Part shown: piece after piece, positions 27,242-35,838 of the stretch
How positions within the stretch are numbered: position 1 is the stretch's first letter
How the letters are laid out: each line of letters opens with the position of its first letter
Assembly (NCBI RefSeq): GCF_033845285.1
Contig: NZ_JAWXCX010000001.1
Location: forward strand, 883,495 to 947,494
DNA from: Marinococcus sp. PL1-022
GTDB taxonomy: Bacteria; Bacillota; Bacilli; Bacillales; Marinococcaceae
DNA length: 64,000 nucleotides
Direction of reading: 5' to 3'
Translations under genes and position numbers: made by a program
The notes under the pieces: model-generated
The model's input: only the letters and a program-made list of their open reading frames with translations
Databases searched by the model: none
Told to the model about the DNA's origin: nothing

Positions 27242-27286
27242 AAAAAGAGTAACCCCTTGTTAAATACGCGGGGTTACTCTTTTTTA
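27242..27286. terminator. Bidirectional terminator
   Basis: AAAAAGAGTAACCCC (27242-27256) and GGGGTTACTCTTTTTT (27270-27285) form a long stem with A and T runs on both sides. It ends the second SigL operon and probably also the Mn catalase gene on the other strand. Confidence 0.9.
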
Positions 27287-27354
27287 TTTCCTTATCGTTA
27301 TCGTTAAAAATTATAAAGCAGGAAGCTTCGGGTGTAAAAAATTGCCGCCTCTGT

Positions 27355-28182
27355 TTATTTCTTATCCATGTCTGGAAGGGTGTTGTGCATATAGTCAGGA
27401 GCAGGCTTCAGCTCGGGCTTGCCACCATGAGCCTTTGGTTCAGAGACATATTCAAAGGAGTGGCCGTCCGGTGCTTTATCCTTCAGCCAGCTGAGATCCG
27501 CGCTCTGCTCGCCTTCTGAGAAGTTCATCAGCTGATGGGAAAACTCGGTTGCTTCCCATTGCTCCGGTACGGTGGATGGTGCCGTGAAGCCTTCTTTTTG
27601 CTCGAGTTCTTTAATCGCTGCGGCCCACTGGTTCTGGTGCATCGTGTCCCGGGCGAGTAAGAAGGAAAGCATCTGGCGGACGCCTTTGTCTTCGGTCATT
27701 TCGTACAGGCGGGCCACCTGGAGGCGTCCCTGTGATTCCGCGTTAAGGTTGGCCCGGAAATCACTGAGAACATTGCCGCTCGCAATAATATAGCCGGCGT
27801 TCCAAGGGACACCGTTGCTGTCTTTAGGCACAGCACCAAGACCGGAAACAATCGCATGCTGCGGGTTCATGTCGCCCATGATGGATTCGACGATTGGATT
27901 TTTAGCTGCTTCTTCCTGTTCTTCCACAGGTGCGTCGTCAAGCAGCTGGGCGATCATGGTCGCGATCATTTCGATATGGCCGAATTCTTCCGTACCAGTA
28001 TCCATTAACATGTCTTTATACTGCTCGTTGCCACGGGTGTTCCAGCCCTGAAACATGTACTGCATCGCTACAGAGATTTCTCCGAACTGGCCGCCGAGAA
28101 TCTCCTGCAGCTTTTTGGCATAGACGGGATCCGGGCGATCTGGCTTCGCGTGAAATTGCAGCTCTTTACGGTGAAAAAACAT
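27355..28182 (-). CDS. Manganese catalase
   Basis: A 275-aa non-haem dimanganese catalase that breaks down hydrogen peroxide. The di-Mn ligands expected from the family are all present: Glu35 (GQFGEISVAMQY), Glu66 and His69 (GTEEFGHIEM), Glu149 (NAESQGR) and His182 (DTMHQNQW). The long C-terminal tail (about residues 225-275) is typical of Bacillus spore-coat and cytosolic members. The gene is preceded by a 390-bp region holding a minus-strand terminator-like hairpin inside an inverted repeat, so the transcript may be attenuated. Confidence 0.94.
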   Translation of the reverse strand: MFFHRKELQFHAKPDRPDPVYAKKLQEILGGQFGEISVAMQYMFQGWNTRGNEQYKDMLMDTGTEEFGHIEMIATMIAQLLDDAPVEEQEEAAKNPIVESIMGDMNPQHAIVSGLGAVPKDSNGVPWNAGYIIASGNVLSDFRANLNAESQGRLQVARLYEMTEDKGVRQMLSFLLARDTMHQNQWAAAIKELEQKEGFTAPSTVPEQWEATEFSHQLMNFSEGEQSADLSWLKDKAPDGHSFEYVSEPKAHGGKPELKPAPDYMHNTLPDMDKK

Positions 28183-28256
28183 AAATGAATAACCCCTTTT
28201 TGTAATAAATAGTTAGTTTATCTAGTTGAATTTGTATCGTCCATTTCGTAAATAAA

Positions 28257-28397
28257 ACAACATATCGCCCTGGCGTTCGGGTAAGCCGCCCTCCTTTCCA
28301 AAAATCATAAAAAAAGAGCCAGAAAAAGGAGGCATCTCCCTTCTCTGGCTCATAACTCAGCTTTTTATCTGGTTATTCCCGCCACGCAATATGTTGT
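28257..28397 (-). other. Structured element in the Mn catalase leader: inverted repeat enclosing a terminator
   Basis: The 391-bp gap between the catalase and MaoC genes holds this element. The outer arms ACAACATATCGC (28257-28268) and GCAATATGTTGT (28386-28397) pair over 12 positions with one G-U, then TGGCG (28271-28275) pairs with CGCCA (28380-28384). Inside is a stem GAGCCAGA/TCTGGCTC (28316-28351) that on the minus strand is followed by seven T residues (28309-28315). It could be a riboswitch-like attenuator of the catalase, a small RNA, or a MITE. I recognise no known riboswitch consensus in it. Confidence 0.55.
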
Positions 28398-28574
28398 ACT
28401 GCTTATGTTATAGCCAATAATTGAAATATTTAAACGTAGAGCCTCTATTATTTTAAAAGCTTGCAGCATTTTTAGGAATACGAAGATTTTTATAAGCCGG
28501 TTGAAAGTGTGCTAATATAAATATGCTGCTTTCGTACGTGATTTCACATGAAAGACAAGGGAGGAAGAAGCAAA

Positions 28575-29000
28575 ATGAAGCTTGATAGGTTTACTTTGGG
28601 ACAGGTATTTGAAACGAATACATACAGTGTAACAAAGGAGGATGTCCTGCGGTTCGCGCGCGAATTTGACCCGCAGTATATGCATATAGATGAAGAAAAA
28701 GCTGCTGCAGGAAGATTCAACGGTATTATTGCCTCGGGTATTCATACGATCAGCATCACGTTTAAGCTCTGGGTGGAAACAGGGATGTACGGCGACGATG
28801 TCATAGCAGGTACGGAAATGAATCATATTAAATTCATGAAGCCGGTGTACCCGGACGACGAGCTGCGGGCGTATGCTGAAGTAACAAGGATAGAAGCTAA
28901 AAAGGAAACGGAAGGAATTCTTACGGTTATGCTGAGAACATACAATCAGACGGATACAAAGGTATTTGAAAGCGAATTGTCGGCTCTGATTAAACGTTAA
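28575..29000 (+). CDS. MaoC-family dehydratase (hot-dog fold)
   Basis: A 141-aa MaoC-like protein. The hydratase 2 motif is visible as AREFDPQYMHID (about residues 27-38) followed by GRFNGIIASGIHT, holding the catalytic Asp and His. Such proteins hydrate enoyl-CoA or bind acyl-thioesters in the cytoplasm. The start at ATG 28575 is preceded by GGGAGGAAG; an earlier in-frame start at 28548 lacks one. It is a single gene ending in a bidirectional terminator. Confidence 0.88.
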   Translation: MKLDRFTLGQVFETNTYSVTKEDVLRFAREFDPQYMHIDEEKAAAGRFNGIIASGIHTISITFKLWVETGMYGDDVIAGTEMNHIKFMKPVYPDDELRAYAEVTRIEAKKETEGILTVMLRTYNQTDTKVFESELSALIKR

Positions 29001-29010
29001 TCTCATATAG

Positions 29011-29048
29011 AAAAAGCCAGCCGTGTATGAACAACGGGCTGGCTTTTT
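29011..29048. terminator. Bidirectional terminator between maoC-like and decarboxylase genes
   Basis: AAAAAGCCAGCC (29011-29022) and GGCTGGCTTTTT (29037-29048) form a perfect 12-bp stem flanked by A and T runs, between convergent genes. Confidence 0.9.
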
Positions 29049-29055
29049 CGTATTA

Positions 29056-30711
29056 TTATGAGCTGCCGCCTTCGGCAAATTCACGAAGCCGCTTCAGGTG
29101 AATTGGGGCGTCCATCTGGTCATCAACCTTCATTTCAATGAAATGAAGTGTCTCCTTCCGGTCGATCCGTGCAACAGCCTCCTCGAAGTCAGCAGAGGTG
29201 GAAACGCTTATCGTTTCAGCGTCCGGGTAAAAGCTTTTCACAAGCTGAATGTAATCCCAGCGTGGGATGTCATTGTAGCGGGCATGTGTATTTTCTGTAT
29301 TCAAATAACGCTCTACAGTGTAGCCGTCATTGTTTAAAAAGAAAATCACCGGCTTAAGATTCTGTTCGGCCATAGCGCTCAGCTCCTGGGCAGTCAGCTG
29401 AAATGACCCGTCACCGATAAATAAAAGCACACGCCGCTCCGGAGCTGCAAGCTGGGCCCCAAAGGCTGCCGGCAGGGCGTAACCAATACTCTGCCACGAG
29501 CCCTGGGAAATAAACAGCGTATTCTCCGGAAGACGTACATGCGGCAGACCGTAGGAAAAGGTGCCGGTTTCAGCGACAACAATATCCTCAGGACGGAGCA
29601 TTTTTTGGATAATAGGATAGTAGGTTTCCGCCAGCAGCCGTTCGGAATAGTTTTCAGATGGAAAATCATAGAAGGACGGAAAATATTCCGGCCCTTCAAA
29701 TGTACGGCATTCCATCAGAGTAAGAGCATCAATTACTTCATCGACCGCCGTATTGTAACGGGCTTTGTTTTGGATGGAAATATTCTGCGGCTGGATGTCA
29801 ATCCGCTTCTCCACGGGTAGATCGGCGGTGAATTTCGCCATATTAAAGTCGGATTCAAGCAGGCCGGCAGTGATAATTAAATCGGCGTTTTCTACATAAT
29901 CACGCACCTGCTGGCTGCCAAAGGCACCACCGTATATGCCGATATAGAGCGGGTGCTGCTCATTAAAACCGCTTTTTCCCTGCATCATCTGGGCTGTTGG
30001 AATATTTAAGTGTTCCGCCAGCTGTAAAATAGTGTTCTCCATATGGTAGCGGGACGTAAAAATATCCACTAGCAGCACTGCATTTTCTGCCTGATTGATT
30101 GTTTCTTTCATCAGCTGTGCTGTTTCCTGCACGACGAGCTCGTCGCTCGTATAGGAGAGCTCCTGCTGCACTCCAGGCATTTCGATGGAAGTCGCTGCCA
30201 CGTCCTGGGGGACGTCAATGTAGACCGGCTTTCGTTCGCGGACAGCGGAGGCGATCGCTTTCGGAATTTCAGCGGTGGCGTTTTCAGCGGTGATTTTTAC
30301 TGCATAGCACGTGATTTCCTGATGCATACGCAGAAATACCGAGTAGTCGCCGTCCATCAGGGTATGATGGGCTTTAACACCATTTTCCTGCATGGATGAG
30401 GCCGGAGATCCGACAATTTGGATTAACGGTATGTGTTCACTGTAGGCGCCGGCGACAGCGTTTGAAGCGCTCAATTCCCCGACACCAAATGTAGTGATTA
30501 AGGCGCTTAGCCCTTTGACATGGGCGTATCCATCAGCGGCGTAGCCGGCATTCAACTCATTCCGGTTATCGACAAAGCGTATGCCGCTGTAGCTTTCAAG
30601 TTCATCAAGCAGGGCGAAGTTATAGTCGCCCGGTACGCCGAATATTTCTGTGACGCCTTCTTTTTCAAGGCAGTCGTATAAAAAAGAACTGACTGTTTGT
30701 TGTGCTGCCAT
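29056..30711 (-). CDS. Thiamine-diphosphate-dependent 2-keto acid decarboxylase (PDC/IPDC family)
   Basis: A 551-aa ThDP enzyme of the pyruvate/indolepyruvate/branched-chain keto acid decarboxylase family. The activating glutamate is in DNRNELNAGYAADGYA (about residue 50), the paired active-site histidines in VKAHHTLMDGDY, and the ThDP-Mg motif runs from GDGSFQLTAQE to NNDGYTVER. The His-His pair distinguishes decarboxylases from acetolactate synthases. The start at 30711 (MAAQQTVSSF) has an AGGAGGT ribosome site; a longer reading from 30771 lacks one. Products would be aldehydes from branched or aromatic 2-keto acids. Confidence 0.92.
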   Translation of the reverse strand: MAAQQTVSSFLYDCLEKEGVTEIFGVPGDYNFALLDELESYSGIRFVDNRNELNAGYAADGYAHVKGLSALITTFGVGELSASNAVAGAYSEHIPLIQIVGSPASSMQENGVKAHHTLMDGDYSVFLRMHQEITCYAVKITAENATAEIPKAIASAVRERKPVYIDVPQDVAATSIEMPGVQQELSYTSDELVVQETAQLMKETINQAENAVLLVDIFTSRYHMENTILQLAEHLNIPTAQMMQGKSGFNEQHPLYIGIYGGAFGSQQVRDYVENADLIITAGLLESDFNMAKFTADLPVEKRIDIQPQNISIQNKARYNTAVDEVIDALTLMECRTFEGPEYFPSFYDFPSENYSERLLAETYYPIIQKMLRPEDIVVAETGTFSYGLPHVRLPENTLFISQGSWQSIGYALPAAFGAQLAAPERRVLLFIGDGSFQLTAQELSAMAEQNLKPVIFFLNNDGYTVERYLNTENTHARYNDIPRWDYIQLVKSFYPDAETISVSTSADFEEAVARIDRKETLHFIEMKVDDQMDAPIHLKRLREFAEGGSS

Positions 30712-30824
30712 AATGTACCTCCTGAACTGGATAATAGTAGGCTGTTCCCGTATTAGCAGGAATTTAGACATAAACCAGGAGGGGAATTGCCTGCAGCAGT
30801 AAATAATTACAAAAATACCTGTTC

Positions 30825-31565
30825 CTACAGGGTAGTAATAATCGGTCCGTCCTTAGTGAGAATAATAGTATGCTCATACTGAGCCACATAGCTGTCATCA
30901 GTCAAAAGGGTCCATTCGTCGTCAGACTGGAAAACCTCCTCTTCCGAAGTAGAGATAAACGGCTCAAAGGCAATGACCGTGCCATCCTTTAAAATTTCAT
31001 CGTCCCAGCGGGAGAAATAGCTGAAAATATGCTCCGGCGGCTCATGAATCGAGCGCCCAATACCGTGGCCGGTGAGATTTTTGATAACAGTTAATCCGTG
31101 CTTTTTAGCCACATTGTGCACAGCTTTTCCGAGCGCGCTTTTTTTCGCCCCGGGTTTAGCTTTCTCAAGGCCGACGTCAAACGCTTCTTTCGCAGCATCG
31201 CATATTTTCTGTAACACGGGGTCGGCTTTACCGACCACAAAGGAGACCCCGGTATCGGCGAAATAACCATTTTTCGAGCCGGAAACATCAATATTGACCA
31301 GGTCGCCCTCCTGAATGGTCCTCTCGCCCGGAATTCCGTGCGCGACTTCCTCATTGATGCTGATGCACGTCTGCCCGGGAAAATCGTACACGCCCTTTGG
31401 GGCAGACTGAGCCCCTGATTGGTTGAAAAGCTCTTCTGCCATGTCATCAAGTTCCTTTGTTGTGATCCCCGGTTCGGCTGCCTGGACTAATTTGTCGCGA
31501 ATCGTTCCGCAAATTTCGCCAATTTCCCGTAGCCCCTGAAAATCCTCTTCTGTTTTTGCAATCAT
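30825..31565 (-). CDS. map: Methionine aminopeptidase, type I
   Basis: A 246-aa type I methionyl aminopeptidase, which removes the initiator methionine from new proteins. The five metal ligands are evident: Asp in NIDVSG, Asp in FADTGVSF, His in TGHGIGRSIHEPP, Glu in AFEPFIS and Glu in QYEHTIIL. It is not in the ribosomal operon context of the housekeeping gene, so it is probably the second copy common in Bacillus (like YflG/MapB). Single gene. Confidence 0.93.
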   Translation of the reverse strand: MIAKTEEDFQGLREIGEICGTIRDKLVQAAEPGITTKELDDMAEELFNQSGAQSAPKGVYDFPGQTCISINEEVAHGIPGERTIQEGDLVNIDVSGSKNGYFADTGVSFVVGKADPVLQKICDAAKEAFDVGLEKAKPGAKKSALGKAVHNVAKKHGLTVIKNLTGHGIGRSIHEPPEHIFSYFSRWDDEILKDGTVIAFEPFISTSEEEVFQSDDEWTLLTDDSYVAQYEHTIILTKDGPIITTL

Positions 31566-31721
31566 TGTGTTTCCTCACTTTTTAAGCAGTTTATGTTGAT
31601 CATTTCATTTAGATTTTATCATAAAAAATTTAAGGGGAACTGCCTGGACGATGAAAATATCTTCCTTGTTTGGACGGCTTCTTTTTCGTGAATAAATATT
31701 AGTAAGAAAGGACGTGATTGG

Positions 31722-33743
31722 TTGAACCGTCTACAATACGAAAAATCGCCCTATCTCCAGCAGCATAAAAACAACCCAGTGGACTGGTATCCATGGGGAA
31801 CAGAGGCTTTTGAAAAGGCAGAGGCAGAAAACAAACCTTTAATGGTATCTATCGGCTACTCGACCTGTCACTGGTGCCATGTGATGGAACAGGAGAGCTT
31901 TGAAAATACTGAAGTGGCTGCGGTATTAAATGAAAAATTTGTACCGGTAAAGGTGGACCGGGAGGAGCGCCCGGATGTGGATGCCATCTACATGTCAGCA
32001 TGCCAGGCGATGAACGGTCACGGCGGCTGGCCGCTGAACGTGTTCATCACACCGGAACAGAAGCCTTTCTATGCGGCCACCTATATTCCCCGGAATCAAA
32101 TGGGCAGCATGCCTGGGATTATGGACGTCCTGAGCCAGCTTTCAGATATTTACCGGGACGATCCCGAGCGGGTGGCGCAGGTGGGCAGTGATATTTCCAA
32201 AGCGCTGGAGCCCCGGGCTGTGGAAACGAGACAGCTGAATATCAACAACGTGCATACAGCGTTCCGGGCCTTTACCCAGCAGTTTGATTCCTCCTACGGC
32301 GGATTCGGCTCTGCGCCGAAATTTCCAAGCCCGCATATTGTGATGTACCTGCTGCATTACTATCATCAGTTTGAAAGCGAGGGCGCGCTGTACATGGCCA
32401 CCTCCACGCTCGATGCGATGGCTTCTGGAGGCATCAGAGACCATATTGGCGGTGGTTTTTCCCGTTACGCGACAGATCAGGCGTGGCTGGTGCCCCATTT
32501 TGAAAAAATGCTGTACGATAACGCGCTGCTTTTAATGGCTTATACGGAGGCCTACCAGCTGACAGGTGAAACGAGATATAAGGAAGTGGTGGAGGAAATT
32601 ATTGAGTACGTCCACCGGGACCTTACGCATGAAGAAGGTGCGTTTTTTTGCGGAGAGGATGCTGACAGCGAAGGGGAAGAGGGCAAATTTTACGTCTGGA
32701 CCCCGGAGGAGATTGAAGACGTGCTCGGGGAGGTACGCGGTGAACAGTTCGCTATTGAGTATGGTATCGACCCCGCCGGAAACTTTGAAGGAAAAAGCAT
32801 TCCTAACCGGATCAACCGTCCGACTGCCGGATGGAGCGATGCTGAACGCCGCGGGGCGCTGCAGGCCTTGTACGAACACCGGGAAAAGCGGGTTCGTCCG
32901 TTCCGGGATGAAAAAATACTAACGTCCTGGAATGGCTGGATGATTGCCTCGATGGCTAAAGCAGGACGGGTGTTTCAGGAGGAAAAATGGACAGAATTTG
33001 CTGAGGAGGCGTACCGTTTTATTGAAAACCGGCTCCAGGATCAAAACGGCCGCTTTAAAGCCCGCTGGAAGGATGGCGACGTGCAGTACGATGCGTACGT
33101 GGATGACTATGCCAATATGATCTGGGCCAGCACCGAGCTGTATGCCTCGACGTGGAAGCCGGAGTATATTGAAAAGGCATCTGACTGGGCAGAAACGATG
33201 ATCAGCTACTACTACGACCGGGAAAACGGCGGGTTCTTTCTGACAGCATCCGACGGGGAATCCCTTTTGTTCCGGCCGAAGGAAGCATTTGACGGAGCCG
33301 CTCCTTCCGGCAACAGCGTAGCTGCGGTACAGCTGATGAGGCTCGCCCGTCTTGCCGGCAATATGGAATTTGAACGAACGGCTGAAAAAACGTGGGAAGC
33401 TTTTTCGGCTTCAATCGAACAGGCGCCGACTGCCTTTGGGCATCTTATGCAGGGACTGGTGCTTTTTCACGGAGACAGAAAGGAAGTAGTTATCCGGCCG
33501 TCGCAGGATGATGAGGCGTTTCGGGTGAAAACCTACATCCAGCGCGCCTTTCATCCAGAGGTGACAAGCCTGGTTGCCGAAGAGGATACTGATCTCAGCC
33601 GGGCGGCTCCATTTGCAGAGGATTATCCGGTGCAAAACGGAAAGACCACTATTTATGTCTGCCGGGACTTTTCCTGCCATGCCCCTGTGCACAGTACAGA
33701 AAGCATGAAATATTTATTTGACACCGGGCAGGATGAGCAATGA
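31722..33743 (+). CDS. Thioredoxin-domain protein of the YyaL/DUF255 family
   Basis: A 673-aa protein. The N-terminal DUF255 thioredoxin-like domain (about residues 1-165) carries a CHWCH motif in [18 protein letters not shown]. The rest is an (alpha/alpha)6 barrel resembling GlcNAc 2-epimerases, with [20 protein letters not shown] near residue 245. The family spans bacteria to human SPATA20; its function is not settled. TTG 31722 is used as start, with AAAGGA upstream. The next gene overlaps its stop by four bases. Confidence 0.9.
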   Translation: MNRLQYEKSPYLQQHKNNPVDWYPWGTEAFEKAEAENKPLMVSIGYSTCHWCHVMEQESFENTEVAAVLNEKFVPVKVDREERPDVDAIYMSACQAMNGHGGWPLNVFITPEQKPFYAATYIPRNQMGSMPGIMDVLSQLSDIYRDDPERVAQVGSDISKALEPRAVETRQLNINNVHTAFRAFTQQFDSSYGGFGSAPKFPSPHIVMYLLHYYHQFESEGALYMATSTLDAMASGGIRDHIGGGFSRYATDQAWLVPHFEKMLYDNALLLMAYTEAYQLTGETRYKEVVEEIIEYVHRDLTHEEGAFFCGEDADSEGEEGKFYVWTPEEIEDVLGEVRGEQFAIEYGIDPAGNFEGKSIPNRINRPTAGWSDAERRGALQALYEHREKRVRPFRDEKILTSWNGWMIASMAKAGRVFQEEKWTEFAEEAYRFIENRLQDQNGRFKARWKDGDVQYDAYVDDYANMIWASTELYASTWKPEYIEKASDWAETMISYYYDRENGGFFLTASDGESLLFRPKEAFDGAAPSGNSVAAVQLMRLARLAGNMEFERTAEKTWEAFSASIEQAPTAFGHLMQGLVLFHGDRKEVVIRPSQDDEAFRVKTYIQRAFHPEVTSLVAEEDTDLSRAAPFAEDYPVQNGKTTIYVCRDFSCHAPVHSTESMKYLFDTGQDEQ

Positions 33744-34339
33744 CTATTATTACGGTGGAAGCAGAAAACAACGCGTGGATCCCGGATATGTCTGAAAGGC
33801 TTAAGCGTTATTTTCCCGAAGCCAGGCTGATCGGACGTCTTGCGGAAATTCCTGAGGATCCGTGGGAATGGGTTGAGGCCGAACGACAGCGGAACCGGGA
33901 GGCAAAGCAATGGGAAGAGGAAGGCGTGCCGGTGATCGTGGAAGGAGATGTGCTGGCCCCGTTTATGAAGGCCTGGATGCACTATTTCCGCAAGCCCTGG
34001 CCGGAGCTTTATGAGCTCGACGATTACTACCGCAAGCGTCTGCAGGATTTTCGCCTTCATCTGTCACAGAGGTGTGTATTCATCCAGCAGGAGGAAAAGA
34101 AAAAATGGCGGTGGCCGAAGCGGAAATCTCCGCTCGAAGAAGAAAAGGAAGCCAAATACCGTTATTACAACGGCATGAAGTCGCATACGCCGGAGCTTAT
34201 AGATCTGGTGGCGTACGACTGGATGGGGGCATATCCTGAATACCTTGAACAGCACTGGCCGGCAGAACATCCCAAACGGGAATGGCCGATGCAGCTGTAT
34301 GAGTTTATGATTTATTTTGTAGCGAATCAACGGGCGTGA
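33740..34339 (+). CDS. Hypothetical protein coupled to the YyaL-like gene
   Basis: A 199-aa soluble protein that I do not recognise. It is unusually rich in Trp, Tyr, Glu, Lys and Arg, with a charged segment near residue 113-135 and no signal peptide or membrane helix. It overlaps the upstream gene by ATGA and its stop lies inside the downstream terminator, so it is real and co-translated. No catalytic motif stands out. Confidence 0.75.
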   Translation: MTIITVEAENNAWIPDMSERLKRYFPEARLIGRLAEIPEDPWEWVEAERQRNREAKQWEEEGVPVIVEGDVLAPFMKAWMHYFRKPWPELYELDDYYRKRLQDFRLHLSQRCVFIQQEEKKKWRWPKRKSPLEEEKEAKYRYYNGMKSHTPELIDLVAYDWMGAYPEYLEQHWPAEHPKREWPMQLYEFMIYFVANQRA

Positions 34340-34360
34340 CAAAAGTCGCTCCCGTTTTTT
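34331..34360 (+). terminator. Terminator overlapping the end of the hypothetical gene
   Basis: CGGGCGTGAC (34331-34340) pairs with GTCGCTCCCG (34345-34354) with one mismatch, then TTTTTT. The stop codon is inside the stem. Confidence 0.8.
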
Positions 34361-34419
34361 CTCTCTTTATTTAAAGCGTGATACAATAATAAAAGCATGT
34401 AATGAAGGGTTCTGACAAT

Positions 34420-35157
34420 ATGAGTGCCGTGGTGGAATTTGTTTTAATCGCTGTTATTATTTTTACCGGAAGCTTTATCCAGGGGGTCAGCGGCTTTGGT
34501 TTCGGACTGTTCGTGATGAGCTTTGTTCCGTTTTTCTTTACGCTGCAGTTCAGCTCACTTCTCGTTATTTCGCTTTCCGTGATTACCGCACTGAGCATAA
34601 TAAACAAGGTGTATAAGCATATCCAGTGGGCGCAGCTCGGATATTTGCTGGCAGCTACCGCAGCAGGAAGGTTTGCAGCTTTTTTTATACTACATAACTT
34701 TGGGGAAATGGACATTCTGAAAAAAGTACTCGGTCTCGTGCTTCTCGGCATGGTCGTGTATACCTTTGCCCAAAAGCCGGATAAAAAGCTGCGGCCGGTC
34801 CCAAAATGGGTTCCGCTCACGCTCGGCTTTTGTGGTGGGCTGGTAGGAGGCGTGTTTGGCGTGGGCGGTCCTTTTTTTGTTGTTTATTTTTTATTAACCA
34901 CAGCCAACAAGTATCATTACACAGCGAACCTGCAGATTACATTCTTAATCGGAAGTCTTTTTACCGTTCTTGCCCACGCAGGCGCCGGCGACTATTCAAA
35001 GGAGCTGCTGCTTTATATTCCAATAGGAATCGTGTGTGTGCTGCTTGGAACAAGAATTGGCATCCGCTATTTTGAAAAGCTGCCGCAAAAGCATATTCGT
35101 ACACTCACGGCCGTTATTATTGGAATAGCCGGTCTCAATATGCTGTTTTTTGCTTGA
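34420..35157 (+). CDS. TauE/SafE-family sulfite exporter-like membrane protein
   Basis: A 245-aa membrane protein with about eight hydrophobic segments in two repeats. The family signatures are FIQGVSGFGFGLFVMSF (near the N-terminus) and GFCGGLVGGVFGVGGPFFVVYF (about residues 139-160). Members export small sulfur-containing or organic anions. ATG 34420 follows GAAGGG; an earlier in-frame ATG at 34402 has no ribosome site. The tetR gene follows with a 28-bp gap, so they may share a transcript. Confidence 0.88.
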   Translation: MSAVVEFVLIAVIIFTGSFIQGVSGFGFGLFVMSFVPFFFTLQFSSLLVISLSVITALSIINKVYKHIQWAQLGYLLAATAAGRFAAFFILHNFGEMDILKKVLGLVLLGMVVYTFAQKPDKKLRPVPKWVPLTLGFCGGLVGGVFGVGGPFFVVYFLLTTANKYHYTANLQITFLIGSLFTVLAHAGAGDYSKELLLYIPIGIVCVLLGTRIGIRYFEKLPQKHIRTLTAVIIGIAGLNMLFFA

Positions 35158-35185
35158 AACTAAAATGGAGAGGAGGAGAAGCCTG

Positions 35186-35755
35186 ATGCCGAGGCAGCGA
35201 ACAATCGACCGAAGAACGCTTTTTCAGGAAACGGAAAGGCTAATCATGGACGAAGGCTACCATTCGTTTCATTTCAAAGCCCTATCGGAGCGACTCGGGG
35301 TGGCGAGAAGCACTATTTACAATTATTACGCTAAAAAGGAAGAATTAGTGACGGCCTATATGCTCGACAAGCTGGAGCATGTCTTTGCCCAGCTTGACGA
35401 AGCCGACCGGCAGCCGGATTTTTCCATACGGATGAAGGCCTATATCAGGGTGTGGGTGCAGCAGGCCTCGGTCCATCAGGCCTTTGACATTTTCCCGGTT
35501 ATGGACCACCATGCTTCGGCGCAGGTGGAAATAAACGTAGAACATCTCCAGCAGTACCTGGGCATGCTCGGGAGCCGTGCGTATACACTGATTGAAGCCG
35601 GCAAAAGAGAAGGAGCTATCCGCGGGGACCTCCCGACACATGGCATCACAAGGATGCTGATGGTGTCCGTACAGGCGCCGGATCCGTCCCTGAATGAGGA
35701 GGAGTGGGTGGAGACCATTTATAATATTTTTTTAAACGGTATCAGACATCCATAA
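35186..35755 (+). CDS. TetR-family regulator, probable repressor of the RND pump
   Basis: A 189-aa TetR regulator. The N-terminal helix-turn-helix (about residues 10-55) contains FKALSERLGVARSTIYNYYA followed by KKEELV. The C-terminal ligand domain is divergent, as usual. Start 35186 has a GAGGAGG ribosome site. A perfect 20-bp palindrome lies 16 bp after its stop and immediately before the RND pump gene, which makes that gene its obvious target. Confidence 0.9.
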   Translation: MPRQRTIDRRTLFQETERLIMDEGYHSFHFKALSERLGVARSTIYNYYAKKEELVTAYMLDKLEHVFAQLDEADRQPDFSIRMKAYIRVWVQQASVHQAFDIFPVMDHHASAQVEINVEHLQQYLGMLGSRAYTLIEAGKREGAIRGDLPTHGITRMLMVSVQAPDPSLNEEEWVETIYNIFLNGIRHP

Positions 35756-35770
35756 ATAATTTTTAAATTT

Positions 35771-35790
35771 AAATGACACTAGTGTCATTT
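35771..35790. promoter_or_regulatory. Perfect 20-bp palindromic operator between tetR and the RND pump
   Basis: AAATGACACTAGTGTCATTT is its own reverse complement. TetR proteins bind such symmetric sites. A possible -10 TATACT follows at about 35807, so repressor binding would overlap or precede the promoter. Confidence 0.85.
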
Positions 35791-35838
35791 TCGTTCAAAA
35801 CAAAGTATACTGGGGGTAATGATACTGGGGGGAAAAAC

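Noticed and set aside
28257-28397. Known manganese (yybP-ykoY), SAM, TPP, cobalamin or fluoride riboswitch
   Set aside because: None of the conserved core sequences I know for these classes could be found on either strand.
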